Shown here piece by piece: positions 16,496-24,685 of a stretch of DNA of 64,000 bases. Location: NCBI GenBank assembly GCA_963848525.1, contig CAWKDZ010000003.1:434001-498000 (forward strand), given 5' to 3'. The translations under genes and the position numbers were made by a program. The notes beneath the pieces were generated by a model. That model ran no database searches. It saw only the letters and a list, made by a program, of their open reading frames with translations, and was not told the DNA's origin. Each line of letters begins with the position of its first letter. The first letter of the stretch is position 1. The stretch is from JACCTU01 sp963848525 (GTDB lineage: Bacteria; Actinomycetota; Thermoleophilia; Gaiellales; Gaiellaceae).

Positions 16496-17583
16496 CGCGC
16501 GCGCCCAAGCTTCTCGATGATCGCGTCCGCGACCTCGCTCGTCCCGACCGCGGTCGGGTCGTCGCGCGTCGGCTTCATGTCGTAGGTGACGCTCGTCCCC
16601 TCGCGGATCACAGCGGCGATCGCCTTCTCGAGCCCGTCGGCCGCCTCGTGCTCGCCGAGGTGGCGGAGCATCAGCATCCCCGAGAGGAGCTGCGCCATCG
16701 GGTTGACCTTGTTCTGGCCCGCGTACTTCGGCGCGGAGCCGTGCGTGGGCTCGAAGACCGCGGCGCTGTCGCCGTAGTTGGCGCCCGGAGCCAGCCCGAG
16801 CCCGCCGATCATCCCGGCGCAGAGGTCCGAGAGCACGTCGCCGTAGAGGTTCGGCAGCACGAGCACGTCGTACTCCTCGGGACGCTGCACGAGCTGCATG
16901 CACATGTTGTCGACGATCCGGTCGTCGAACTCGAGGTCGGGGTTCTCGGCGGCGACCTCGCGCGCGACGTGGAGCCAGAGGCCGTCGGTGAACTTCATGA
17001 TGTTGGCCTTGTGCACCGCCGTGACCTTGCGGCGGCCCATCGAGCGCGCGTAGTCGAACGCGAACTCGAAGATGCGGCGCGTGCCGGTGATCGAGATCGG
17101 CTTGATCGAGATGCCGGCGTCGCGCCAGCGGAGCTTCCCGCCCTTTGACTCGATCCAGGCGATCAGCTCCTCGGCGTCCGGTGTTCCCTGCTCGTACTCG
17201 ATCCCGGCGTAAAGGTCCTCGGTGTTCTCGCGGACGATCACGAGGTCGACGTCCTCGAAGCGCGAGCGCACGCCCGGGTAGCTCTTGCACGGACGCACCT
17301 GCGCGAACAGGTCGAGGCTCTTGCGCAGCCCGACGTTGACCGACCGGAAGCCGCCGCCGACGGGCGTCGTGATCGGGCCCTTGAGGGCGACGCCGTGCTC
17401 GCGAATCGACTCGAGCGTCGTCTCCGGAAGCGGGTTGCCGCCGTGCTCGTGCATCACTTCCTCGCCGGCCGGCTGCACGTCCCAGTCGAACTCGACGCCG
17501 GTCGCCTCGAGCACCCGGCGCGTCGCCTCTGTGAGCTCGGGGCCGGTGCCGTCGCCGGGGATCAGGGTGACACGGTGAGCCAT
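16488..17583 (-). CDS. icd: Isocitrate dehydrogenase, NAD-type isocitrate/isopropylmalate family
   Basis: About 364 residues with IPGDGTGPELT, RPCKSYPGVRSRFEDVDLVI (isocitrate-binding Ser/Arg region), VRENTEDLYAGIEYE, the catalytic Lys region TAVHKANIMK, LPNLYGDVLSDLCAG (metal Asp) and FEPTHGSAPKYAGQ (cofactor His/Asn). The segment is closest to NAD-type isocitrate dehydrogenases rather than LeuB, but cofactor choice is inferred. The reading frame runs on into mdh without a stop. Removing one G in the GGGCGCG run near 16500 gives an ending EKLGARVA with TAG 16490-16488 overlapping the mdh TTG, so a one-base insertion is likely. Confidence 0.88.
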
Positions 17584-17604
17584 ACCGGGGCGGGAGCCTA
17601 CCGA

Positions 17605-17610
17605 TAGATT
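17605..17610 (+). promoter_or_regulatory. Putative -10 hexamer TAGATT before citrate synthase
   Basis: TAGATT is two bases from GTG 17613 and eight from ATG 17619. The spacing favours ATG 17619 as the start of a leaderless message. Confidence 0.4.
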
Positions 17611-17618
17611 CCGTGGAG

Positions 17619-18698
17619 ATGAACGAGTTCAAGCCGGGTCTCGAGGGCGTCGTCGCCGTCGAGACCGAGATCGCCGAGCCCGAGCTCACGGGCGGGTCGC
17701 TTCGGTATCGCGGGATCGACATCGAGGAGCTCGTCGGGAGCTACCCGTACGAGAACGTCTGGGGGCTGCTGGTCGACAACGACCTCGAGTCGAAGATGCC
17801 GGACCCCGAGCCATGCGAGTTCCAGGAGCTGACCGGCAACGCCCCGGCCGACCTCCAGGCCGAGACCGCCCGGCTCGCGGGTAAGTGGAAGCTCGGCAAG
17901 CTGAACGAGATCTCGAACGAGCAGGCGCGCGAGGACCTCGGTCGCCTCTCGGCGCAGATGATGGGGATCGTGGCGCGCTCCGCCGCCGTGGCCGACGGCC
18001 TCGAGCCCGCCTCGGACGACGTCGTCGAGCGCGGCTCGACCGTCGCCGAGAAGTTCCTGCTGCGCTGGCGCGGCGAAGCAGACCCGAAGCACGTCAAGGC
18101 GATCGACACGTACTGGATCTGCACCGCAGAGCACGGGCTGAACGCCTCGACGTTCACCGCTCGCGTGACTGCGTCGACCGGTGCCGACTGCGGCGCTGCG
18201 CTGTCGTCCGCGGTCGGAGCGCTCTCGGGGCCGCTGCACGGCGGGGCGCCCGCATACGTGAAGCCGATGCTGGAGGAAGTCGCGCGCATGGGCGACGCCG
18301 AACGCTGGGTTCGGGAGGCCCTGGAGAGCAAGAAGCGGATCATGGGCTTCGGCCATCGCGTCTACCGCGCCGAGGATCCCCGCTCGCGCGTGCTCAAGCG
18401 AACGGCGAAGGAGCTCGACGCGCCGAACGTCGACGTCGCCGAGGAGCTCGAGCAGGTGGCGCTGCGGGTGCTCCAGGAGCGGTATCCCGAGCGCGTGCTG
18501 GCGACGAACGTCGAGTACTACTCCGCGGTCGTCCTCGACGCCGCCGAGATCCCGCCGCCGCTCGCGCCCGCGATGTTCGCGTGCTCACGCGTCGCCGGCT
18601 GGTCGGCGCACATCCTCGAGCAGAAGCGGACGGGGAGGTTGTTCCGGCCGTCCGCGCGCTACGTCGGCCCGGCCCCGCGCTCGCTCCAGCCGGCTTGA
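17619..18698 (+). CDS. gltA: Citrate synthase (actinobacterial type 2)
   Basis: 359 residues: MNEFKPGLEGVVAVETEI, LRYRGIDIEELV (typical N-terminus), GPLHGGAP with one active-site His, IMGFGHRVYR with the second, and NVEYYSAVVLD where the catalytic acid is Glu, as in the actinobacterial CitA-like group, rather than the usual Asp. Catalyses acetyl-CoA + oxaloacetate to citrate. Divergent from icd (35 bp apart); the downstream HEAT-repeat gene overlaps its stop. Confidence 0.92.
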   Translation: MNEFKPGLEGVVAVETEIAEPELTGGSLRYRGIDIEELVGSYPYENVWGLLVDNDLESKMPDPEPCEFQELTGNAPADLQAETARLAGKWKLGKLNEISNEQAREDLGRLSAQMMGIVARSAAVADGLEPASDDVVERGSTVAEKFLLRWRGEADPKHVKAIDTYWICTAEHGLNASTFTARVTASTGADCGAALSSAVGALSGPLHGGAPAYVKPMLEEVARMGDAERWVREALESKKRIMGFGHRVYRAEDPRSRVLKRTAKELDAPNVDVAEELEQVALRVLQERYPERVLATNVEYYSAVVLDAAEIPPPLAPAMFACSRVAGWSAHILEQKRTGRLFRPSARYVGPAPRSLQPA

Positions 18699-19198
18699 CC
18701 CTCGCCGAGGCTGCGGCTCAGGCCGAGGAGCTCGCGGACGCGGGCGACGAGAAGTCGCTCGCGACGCTGCGGACCCAGTGGGGCGACGACCTCGAGATGG
18801 CTGCGCGCAGCGCCGACTTCCGCGAGCGCGCGCTCGCGTTCCGCGCGATCGCGCAGTTTCGCTTCCGTCAGAAGACCGAGCTGCTCCGACGCGGCCTCGA
18901 CGACCAGAGCCCCGCCTGCCGCGGCTCGGCGCTCGTCTCGCTCGAGTCGCTCTCGCGCGACCATCCCGGCGTCGTCAACGCGGTGCGCCCGCAGCTGCAC
19001 ACGCTCGCCCACGCCGACCCGAACCAGGCGGTGCGCCGGCTCGCGATCGTCTGCCTGAAGAACGCCTCGCCGCAGCCGGACACGATCCGGCTGCTGCGGG
19101 GGCTCGCCGACGACGACGAGCAGGACCGGGAGCTGCGCGACACCGCGCGCAAGGTCGCGGAGCTCCTCCGCAAGAAGTCCGGCGCGGCTAAGACCTAG
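18695..19198 (+). CDS. HEAT-repeat-like alpha-helical protein
   Basis: 167 residues starting from TTG 18695, which overlaps the citrate synthase TGA. It is made of helical pairs (ERALAFRAIAQFRF, CRGSALVSLESLSRDHP, VRRLAIVCLKNASP, LRDTARKVAELLRKK) typical of HEAT/Armadillo repeats used for protein binding. No enzymatic motif. Coupling to citrate synthase suggests a partner role, but that is inference. Confidence 0.7.
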   Translation: MTLAEAAAQAEELADAGDEKSLATLRTQWGDDLEMAARSADFRERALAFRAIAQFRFRQKTELLRRGLDDQSPACRGSALVSLESLSRDHPGVVNAVRPQLHTLAHADPNQAVRRLAIVCLKNASPQPDTIRLLRGLADDDEQDRELRDTARKVAELLRKKSGAAKT

Positions 19199-19365
19199 AC
19201 GTGCCGCGTGCAGGTGCGGCCCGCGATCACGTGGCCGCACGAGGGGCACGTGCGTTGCGTGCGTCGCCACTCCAGCGCGCTCTTGTGGACGCCGACGACG
19301 GCCATCCAGACGCCGACGCCGGTCGAGACGAGGAGAGCGGCGAGCTGAGGCGTGATCCCGTTCAT
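19195..19365 (-). CDS. Small membrane protein with C-terminal zinc ribbon
   Basis: 56 residues: MNGITPQLAALLVSTGVGVW continues into a single membrane helix, then a basic stretch and CPSCGH...CTRH, a zinc-ribbon-like CxxC-C pattern. ATG 19365 overlaps the xerD stop (ATGA), so it is translationally coupled to xerD. The 3' end overlaps the convergent HEAT gene by four bases. Function unknown. Confidence 0.65.
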   Translation of the reverse strand: MNGITPQLAALLVSTGVGVWMAVVGVHKSALEWRRTQRTCPSCGHVIAGRTCTRHV

Positions 19366-20300
19366 TCCGGTTCGCGGTTCGTTGCCGGTTCTCGCGTTCG
19401 CAAACGTCTCCGCGCGTGCGGGTGAGCCTGGTAATACAGCTCGCGGCGCCGCGAGTCGGAGACGTGGGTGTAGAGCTCGGTCGTGGCGAGGTCGGCATGG
19501 CCGAGCATCTCCTGGACGCTGCGGAGGTCAGCCCCGCCCTCGAGCAGGTGGGTCGCGAACGAGTGCCGGAGCAGGTGCGGATGCACGCGCCCGGGCTCGA
19601 GCCCGGCCTTGGCGGCGAGCTTGCGCAGGATCAGGAACACGCCCGCGCGGGTGAGCGGCCCGCCCTTCGCGTTCAGGAAGAGCTCCGGCCGGTGGCGGCG
19701 GTCGAGGTACGGTCGTCCGCGCGAGACGTAGCGCCGCACGGCGTCCGTGGCGCGGCGGCCCACGGGCACGACCCGCTCCTTCGACCCCTTGCCGACCACG
19801 CGCACGAGCCGCTCGTCGAGGTCGACACTCCTGCGCTCGAGCGAGACGAGCTCGCTCACCCGCAGGCCCGCACCGTAGAGCAGCTCGACGATCGCGGAGT
19901 CGCGGTGCGCCCGCGGGGTCGTCCCGGCCGCGGCCTCGATCAGACGCTCGGCCTCGCCCGGGGAGAGCGTTCGCGGCAGCCGGCGGATGCGCCGCGGCGA
20001 CGCGACGTCCGCGGCGGGGTTGTCGCTGCGCACCCCCAGCAGCATCAGGTGGCGGTAGAGCGAGCGCAGGGCGGCGAGTCGGCGGGCGACGGTCGCTGGC
20101 GCGAGCCCGTCGGCGCGAAGCTGCGCGAGGTAGCGCTCGACGTCTGCCGTCGTCGCTCTCGTCGGCTCCGAGCCGAGCCAGCGCGAGAAGTGCGTCAGGT
20201 CGCGCCGGTACGCCTCGACCGTCCGCGGCGCGCGGCGCGCGGCGAGCAGCGCGAGGAAGCCCTCGAGCTCAGGATCGGGGATGGGCTCTGTCGTAGACAC
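19362..20300 (-). CDS. xerD: Site-specific tyrosine recombinase, XerD type
   Basis: 312 residues from GTG 20300 (MSTTEPIPDPELEGFLALLA); the longer open frame upstream is antisense-like noise over xerC. The N-terminal SAM-like core-binding domain is followed by the catalytic domain: Arg in LYGAGLRVSELVSL, Lys in VGKGSKERVVP, HLLRHSFATHLLEGG (His-x-x-Arg), LGHADLATTELYTHV with the His and nucleophilic Tyr. It would resolve chromosome dimers at dif with its partner; no dif site was found here. Overlaps xerC by 32 bp. Confidence 0.9.
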   Translation of the reverse strand: MSTTEPIPDPELEGFLALLAARRAPRTVEAYRRDLTHFSRWLGSEPTRATTADVERYLAQLRADGLAPATVARRLAALRSLYRHLMLLGVRSDNPAADVASPRRIRRLPRTLSPGEAERLIEAAAGTTPRAHRDSAIVELLYGAGLRVSELVSLERRSVDLDERLVRVVGKGSKERVVPVGRRATDAVRRYVSRGRPYLDRRHRPELFLNAKGGPLTRAGVFLILRKLAAKAGLEPGRVHPHLLRHSFATHLLEGGADLRSVQEMLGHADLATTELYTHVSDSRRRELYYQAHPHARRRLRTREPATNREPE

Positions 20301-21093
20301 GGCGCAGCCTCTTTCCGTCCACGTGGCTGTAGACCTGCGTCGTCGAGAGCGACGCGTGCCCGAGCAGCTCCTGGATCGTGCGCAGGTCGGCGCCGCCCTC
20401 GAGCAGGTGCGTCGCGAAGGCGTGCCGCAGCCGGTGCGGGTTCGGGCAGATCCGCCTGAGCGTGCTCGTGTCGAGGCGCCGCCCGCGCGCGGACACGAAG
20501 AGCGCGGCCACGGCGCCGCGCACGAGCTCGGGCCTCGCGTCGCGGAGGTAGCGCGCGACCCAGTACGCGGCCTCCTCGCCGAGCGGGACGACGCGCTCCT
20601 TGCCGCCCTTGCCGTGGATGTGCACGAGCTCCTGCTCGAAGTCGACGTCACCGAGGTCGAGCATCACAGCCTCCCGCGAGCGCAGCCCGGCGGAGTAGAC
20701 GAGCTCGAGCAGCGCGCGGTTGCGCAGTGCGAGCGCTCCCTCGCCTGGGGCGCCGTCGATCGTCGTCTCGATCTCGGCCTGCTTCGGTGTCGCCGGCAAC
20801 CGGCGGGGGCGGCGCGGCGCGAACGCGCCCTCGGGCACGCGCGCGGCGCCGAGCGCGTGGCGCAGGAACGAGCGGATCGCCGCGAGCTTGCGGGCGATCG
20901 TCGCGGGCGCGAGGCGCCGCCGGTCACGCCCGAGCTCGGCCGCGTACTCCGAGAGCGCACGCGCGTCGACGTCCTCCAGCCTCGTGCCCCGCGCGCGCAG
21001 CCACGCGGTGAACGGCTCCAGGTCGAACCGGTACGACCGCCGGGTCGTCTCAGCGAGCGACGGGGACGCCAGGAAGCGCTCGAGCTCCTCCAC
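20269..21093 (-). CDS. xerC: Site-specific tyrosine recombinase, XerC type
   Basis: 274 residues from GTG 21093 (MEELERFLASPSLAETTRRS). Same fold as the next gene: catalytic Arg in VYSAGLRSREAVML, HGKGGKERVVP, HRLRHAFATHLLEGG, LGHASLSTTQVYSHV. The assignment of C versus D for the two tandem genes rests on order and similarity and is not certain. Divergent from the M29 peptidase gene. Confidence 0.87.
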   Translation of the reverse strand: MEELERFLASPSLAETTRRSYRFDLEPFTAWLRARGTRLEDVDARALSEYAAELGRDRRRLAPATIARKLAAIRSFLRHALGAARVPEGAFAPRRPRRLPATPKQAEIETTIDGAPGEGALALRNRALLELVYSAGLRSREAVMLDLGDVDFEQELVHIHGKGGKERVVPLGEEAAYWVARYLRDARPELVRGAVAALFVSARGRRLDTSTLRRICPNPHRLRHAFATHLLEGGADLRTIQELLGHASLSTTQVYSHVDGKRLRRVYDRAHPRS

Positions 21094-21095
21094 AC

Positions 21096-21122
21096 TTGAC
21101 GACTTCGAGCCACGGTTAGGAT
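21096..21122 (+). promoter_or_regulatory. Putative promoter TTGACG - 15 bp - TAGGAT of M29 peptidase
   Basis: TTGACG at 21096-21101 and TAGGAT at 21117-21122 lie in the 37-bp divergent gap, eight bases before GTG 21131. The 15-bp spacer is short for the usual sigma factor. No Shine-Dalgarno sequence follows, consistent with a leaderless message. Confidence 0.45.
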
Positions 21123-21130
21123 CGCCTGCC

Positions 21131-22330
21131 GTGCCCGACTTCGCCGACCTCGAGGACCGCCTCGCGCGCCTCGCCGTGGAGTACGCGGTGAACGTCCAGC
21201 CGGACCAGGTGCTGATCGTGAACTGCGACTACGGCCAGCACGACCTGGCGCGCGCGATCGCGAGTCACGCCTACCGGCGCGGGGCGCGCTTCGTCGACGT
21301 CTCGTACTTCGACCCGCACCTGAAGCGGGCACGCATCGAGCACGCTCCCGAGGAGACCCTGGACTACGTCCCGCCCTGGTACGGGCAGCGCGTGCTGGCC
21401 GTGGACGAGGTTGCGGGAGCGCGGATCTCGCTCTCGGGCTCGACCACCCCGGGCCTGCTCGACGACCTCGACCCGAAGCGCCTCGCCCGCGACCTGCTGC
21501 CGCGGGTGAAGGAGAGCTTCGAGGTGATCAATCGGGCGCGCGTGAACTGGCTCGTCGCTCCGGGGCCGACCGAGGGCTGGGCGAAGCAGGTGCACCCCGA
21601 CGAGCCCGAGCCGCTCGCCCGGCTCTGGGACGAGATCGCCCACGTGTGCCGGCTCGACGAGACCGATCCCGTCGAGGCGTGGCGCGAGCGCTTCGCGGCC
21701 ACCGGGGCCGTCGCCGAGCGTCTGATGGAGCTCCGGCTCGACGCCGTCCACTTCGAGGGGCCGGGCACGGACCTGACGATCGGCCTCTTCCCGACGTCGA
21801 AGTGGGAGAACGCCCGCGACCGCACGAAGGTCGGCGTCGACTTCGTCGCCAACCTCCCGTCGGAGGAGTTGACGACGACCCCCGACCCCCAACGCGCGGA
21901 CGGCGTCGTCCGCTCGACGCGGCCGCTCGTGCTGTCGGACGGGACGCTGATCGACGGGATCGAGGTGCGCTTCGAGGCCGGCCGTGCGGTGTCGATCGAC
22001 GCCGAGACAGGCGGCGACGCGCTGCGCGGGAGGACCTCGCTCGACGAGGGCGCCCAGCGCCTAGGCGAGGTCGCGCTCGTCGACCGCGAGGGGCGGATCG
22101 GGCCGCTCGGGACGGTGTTCTACGACACGCTGCTGGACGAGAACGCGGCCAGCCACCTCGCGTTCGGCGGCGCGTACGAGAGCCTCGTCGGGCCCGAGGA
22201 CGTCGAGCATGTGAACCGAAGCGGGCTCCACCTCGACTTCATGATCGGGAGCGACGAGGTCGCCGTCACCGGGCTCACGAAGGACGGGGACCGAGTCCCC
22301 ATCCTTCGCGAGGGCTCTTGGCAGATCTAG
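21131..22330 (+). CDS. M29 family metallo-aminopeptidase
   Basis: 399 residues, the usual length of thermophilic aminopeptidase T/AmpS. The visible features match the family: an N-terminal domain with QVLIVNCDYGQHDLARAIA, and a C-terminal metal-binding domain with HFEGPGTDLTIGLF, LPSEELTTTPDPQRADGVV (metal Glu), EVALVDREGRIG, HLAFGGAYES and DFMIGSDEVAV (His/Asp ligands). It removes N-terminal residues from peptides in the cytosol. The last bases overlap the convergent cupredoxin gene. Confidence 0.9.
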   Translation: MPDFADLEDRLARLAVEYAVNVQPDQVLIVNCDYGQHDLARAIASHAYRRGARFVDVSYFDPHLKRARIEHAPEETLDYVPPWYGQRVLAVDEVAGARISLSGSTTPGLLDDLDPKRLARDLLPRVKESFEVINRARVNWLVAPGPTEGWAKQVHPDEPEPLARLWDEIAHVCRLDETDPVEAWRERFAATGAVAERLMELRLDAVHFEGPGTDLTIGLFPTSKWENARDRTKVGVDFVANLPSEELTTTPDPQRADGVVRSTRPLVLSDGTLIDGIEVRFEAGRAVSIDAETGGDALRGRTSLDEGAQRLGEVALVDREGRIGPLGTVFYDTLLDENAASHLAFGGAYESLVGPEDVEHVNRSGLHLDFMIGSDEVAVTGLTKDGDRVPILREGSWQI

Positions 22331-22707
22331 CCTGACCCGACGACGAGCTCGCCCTCCATCCCCTGGTCACGGTGCCCGTCGACCGGGCAGTACAGCTCGT
22401 AGTCGCCCTCGGCGAGCTCGACGGTGATCGTGTCGGACCCACCCGGATCGAGCGTCTCGGTCTCCTCCTCGAGATCGGAGCTCTCGATCTCGAGCGCGTG
22501 CGGCGACTGGCCGTCGTTCGTGACGCGGAACGTGTACGTACCCGCCTGGTCGACGTGAACGGTGTCGGGTTCGAGCCGGAAGTCGACGAGGGAGACGTCG
22601 ACGGTCTCGAGGCTCTCGCCTGCCGGCTCCTCGGCCTCGTCGTCCCCGCCGCAGCCGGCGAGCGCGAGCGAGAGCGCGAGGAGCGCTGCAACGACAAATG
22701 CCTTCAT
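22327..22707 (-). CDS. Secreted cupredoxin-like lipoprotein
   Basis: 126 residues with a lipoprotein signal (LALSLALAGCGGDD), an acidic linker and a plastocyanin-like beta domain. Copper ligands are intact: His in SPHALEI, then Cys, His and Met in YCPVDGHRDQGMEG. Likely a small extracytoplasmic blue-copper electron carrier or copper-binding protein. Lies downstream of pckA on the same strand with a 51-bp gap. Confidence 0.88.
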   Translation of the reverse strand: MKAFVVAALLALSLALAGCGGDDEAEEPAGESLETVDVSLVDFRLEPDTVHVDQAGTYTFRVTNDGQSPHALEIESSDLEEETETLDPGGSDTITVELAEGDYELYCPVDGHRDQGMEGELVVGSG

Positions 22708-22758
22708 GCCCCTTCTTACCCGCCCCCGCGATGCGCGGATTTGAACGGCGCCGGGCTA

Positions 22759-24297
22759 CTAACGCACAGCGCCGACGATCTCGTCGGACAGGCTCGGGAA
22801 CTTGCGCAGGAACTCGGAGCGCTCGGCCTTGAAGCGCTCCGCGAGCGCGCGGTAGTCCTCCGCCCGGCCCGTCGCCTCGTAGAGCCGGCGCGGCTGGAGC
22901 ACGTCGAGGTCGGCCGCGTCGATCCCCGGAACCTCGCTCGCGACCAGGTAGTGGAAGTCGGGGTCGAGCTCCCACGAGATCGTGCCTTCGGCGATCCCCT
23001 TGACGATCGCCGATGAGTGCCTGATCCGCACCTTCTTCGAGCGCTCGTCCTCCTCGGGCCCGCCGACGCGGCCTGTGTTCATCAGGTAGACGTCGAGCGG
23101 GTGTGCCTCGAGCAGCTCGAGGAAGCGGTTGCCCTGGAGGTCGTGCGGCATGGGGAAGAACGGGTTCGTCCCGGGCACGCGCAGGAACTTGCCCGCCTCG
23201 TCGGCGCCGCCCGCGCTCGTGCCCTGCGTTTCCCCGAGCATGAAGAAGGCCGCTGCCTGAGGCCCCTCGAGCTTGGCGACGGCGGGGATGATGTTCTCGT
23301 TGCGGTTCAGGATCAGCAGGAAGTGCGCATCGTCGATGCTCCGGTCGGCGGCCGCGTCGATCACGCGGAACGGGAACGTCGCGCGACCGTTGTGCGTGTA
23401 CGAGGTGTCGTAGAAGTCGACGTCGTCGCCGTGCTGCGAGACGTTCTCGAGATACGAGTCCGGTTGTGTGACCGCGCCGTGGATCGTCGGCTCGTCGTCG
23501 GGGTTGAGCCCGAACGTCTTGGCGAAACAGCCGTTCTCGGAGACGTAGATGTGGCCGTTCGGCATCCACGCGACGAAGTCGTCCTGGACGGGGACCGAGC
23601 CGTTCTGCTGCGTGAAGGTCGTCGTCGTCTTGCCGGTGCCCGAGAGCCCGACGATCAGCCCGACTCGATCGCCGTGCTCCGTCGGGACGATCTTGCAGCC
23701 GGCGTGGAGCGGTAGCCCGCCGCGGTCGTAGACGAGCTTGTTCCACATCCGCAGGCCGCCCTTCTTCGACTCGCCGAAGTAGTCCGAGTTGAAGACGCGT
23801 GTGACGCCGAGCTCGAGGTCGACCGCGATCAGGCGGTCGTCCGGGTAGCCCTCCGCCTTCAGGTTCGGCGTGTAGATGACGACGAGCTCCGGCTCGAAGT
23901 CCTCGTCGTCGAGGTCGAAGTAGAGCTGCTGCTGCATCCCGGCGATGTTCGCGTTCGCAGCCTCGATGTAGAGGCGCGCGGGCGTGCGAAAGGCCGGGTC
24001 GTTCCCGATGTAGCCGTCGACGACGACCATCTCCTGGTCGGCGATGTACTCGTCCTGGAGCTCCGCCCAGCGGAGCCCCTCCTCGCGCGTGATCGACTGG
24101 TTCTGGCCGTCCGGCTCGTCGGTGACGAGGAAGGTCGAGCGCTTCGAGCGCGAGACGACCTCGGTCGCGACGTTGAGGTTGCCGTAGCGCGTCGCACGCG
24201 CGTTCGGCATGCGCGCGGCGAGCTCCTGCGCCTGCTCGGGACTCGGATTCTCGATCAGCGAGGCCGCCGGAGGCAGCCGGAAGGCCATCTTCGCCAC
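22759..24297 (-). CDS. pckA: Phosphoenolpyruvate carboxykinase (ATP)
   Basis: 512 residues, normal for the ATP-dependent enzyme. Shows NSDYFGESKKGGLRMWNKL (substrate region), the P-loop VGLSGTGKTTTT, the metal-binding QDDFVAW, ENGCFAKTFGL and LNRNENIIPAV. Converts oxaloacetate + ATP to PEP + CO2, linking the TCA cluster to gluconeogenesis. The 159 bp upstream (24307-24465) hold the phased repeats described separately. Confidence 0.95.
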   Translation of the reverse strand: MAKMAFRLPPAASLIENPSPEQAQELAARMPNARATRYGNLNVATEVVSRSKRSTFLVTDEPDGQNQSITREEGLRWAELQDEYIADQEMVVVDGYIGNDPAFRTPARLYIEAANANIAGMQQQLYFDLDDEDFEPELVVIYTPNLKAEGYPDDRLIAVDLELGVTRVFNSDYFGESKKGGLRMWNKLVYDRGGLPLHAGCKIVPTEHGDRVGLIVGLSGTGKTTTTFTQQNGSVPVQDDFVAWMPNGHIYVSENGCFAKTFGLNPDDEPTIHGAVTQPDSYLENVSQHGDDVDFYDTSYTHNGRATFPFRVIDAAADRSIDDAHFLLILNRNENIIPAVAKLEGPQAAAFFMLGETQGTSAGGADEAGKFLRVPGTNPFFPMPHDLQGNRFLELLEAHPLDVYLMNTGRVGGPEEDERSKKVRIRHSSAIVKGIAEGTISWELDPDFHYLVASEVPGIDAADLDVLQPRRLYEATGRAEDYRALAERFKAERSEFLRKFPSLSDEIVGAVR

Positions 24298-24387
24298 GGC
24301 GTGATGTTACGCCGCCGCGCCGCGCGCCGCCGTGCGCACCTCCGCCCCTAGGGCGCCGGAACTCCCGACTCCACCTCCTCTGCAGCC

Positions 24388-24431
24388 GCCGTTGGCGCGC
24401 CGTTGGCACGCCGTGACGGAGCCGTTGGCGG
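24388..24431 (+). promoter_or_regulatory. Four 11-bp phased direct repeats (SARP-type operator)
   Basis: GCCGTTGGC starts at 24388, 24399 and 24421, with a variant GCCGTGACG at 24410, so the units repeat exactly every 11 bp, one helical turn. SARP/BTAD regulators are known to bind heptad direct repeats spaced 11 or 22 bp upstream of the promoter. The array lies 35 bp before the ATG of the small secreted peptide, whose convergent neighbour encodes a SARP-family regulator. No obvious TANNNT follows at the classical distance. Confidence 0.65.
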
Positions 24432-24465
24432 CCGGCCGGACGGTGCAGCCGAAAGGAGGTGACGC

Positions 24466-24624
24466 GATGAACGCTTCGACGATCAAGCTCACGGCGCTGC
24501 GGCGCTCAGGGCTCGCGGCGGTGCTCGTCTCGGTTGCACTGCTCGCGGTCTCGGCTCCGACTCTGGCGCTGGAAAACCCGGCGACGAGCTCGGCTTGTCA
24601 GGGAACGACTCAGTGCGGCAGCTA
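24466..24624 (+). CDS. 52-aa secreted peptide precursor with two cysteines
   Basis: ATG 24466 follows a near-perfect Shine-Dalgarno sequence (AAAGGAGGTGA), one of only two such strong sites seen in the window. The product has a basic N-terminus, a hydrophobic core (GLAAVLVSVALLAVSAP) and a signal-peptidase-like TLA site. Cleavage there would leave LENPATSSACQGTTQCGS, 18 residues with two Cys five residues apart that could form a disulphide. Downstream is a strong terminator. The setting, behind SARP-like repeats, suggests a regulated extracellular peptide, possibly a signal or toxin; no homolog is recognised. Confidence 0.7.
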
Positions 24625-24650
24625 AGACGACGTCCGCGACAAAGTGGCGA

Positions 24651-24682
24651 CACGGAGGCCCCGGCATTCGGGGCTCTCCGTG
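24651..24682. terminator. Strong hairpin between convergent genes
   Basis: CACGGAG-GCCCCG pairs with CGGGGC-TCTCCGTG around a short GCATT loop, with only a two-base interruption. It lies 26 bp after the small peptide gene and 3 bp from the regulator stop, so it can serve both strands. No long T-run follows. Confidence 0.65.
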
Positions 24683-24685
24683 TGC

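Noticed and set aside
14825..17722. A 965-residue open frame spanning SDR, malate dehydrogenase and the isocitrate dehydrogenase region
   Set aside because: It is produced by single-base frame changes joining three adjacent genes; each part matches a separate, normal-length enzyme.
19362..21093. Tandem tyrosine recombinases as an integrase of a mobile element
   Set aside because: Both have full-length XerC/XerD architecture, there is no attachment-site repeat or cargo, and they sit among housekeeping genes.
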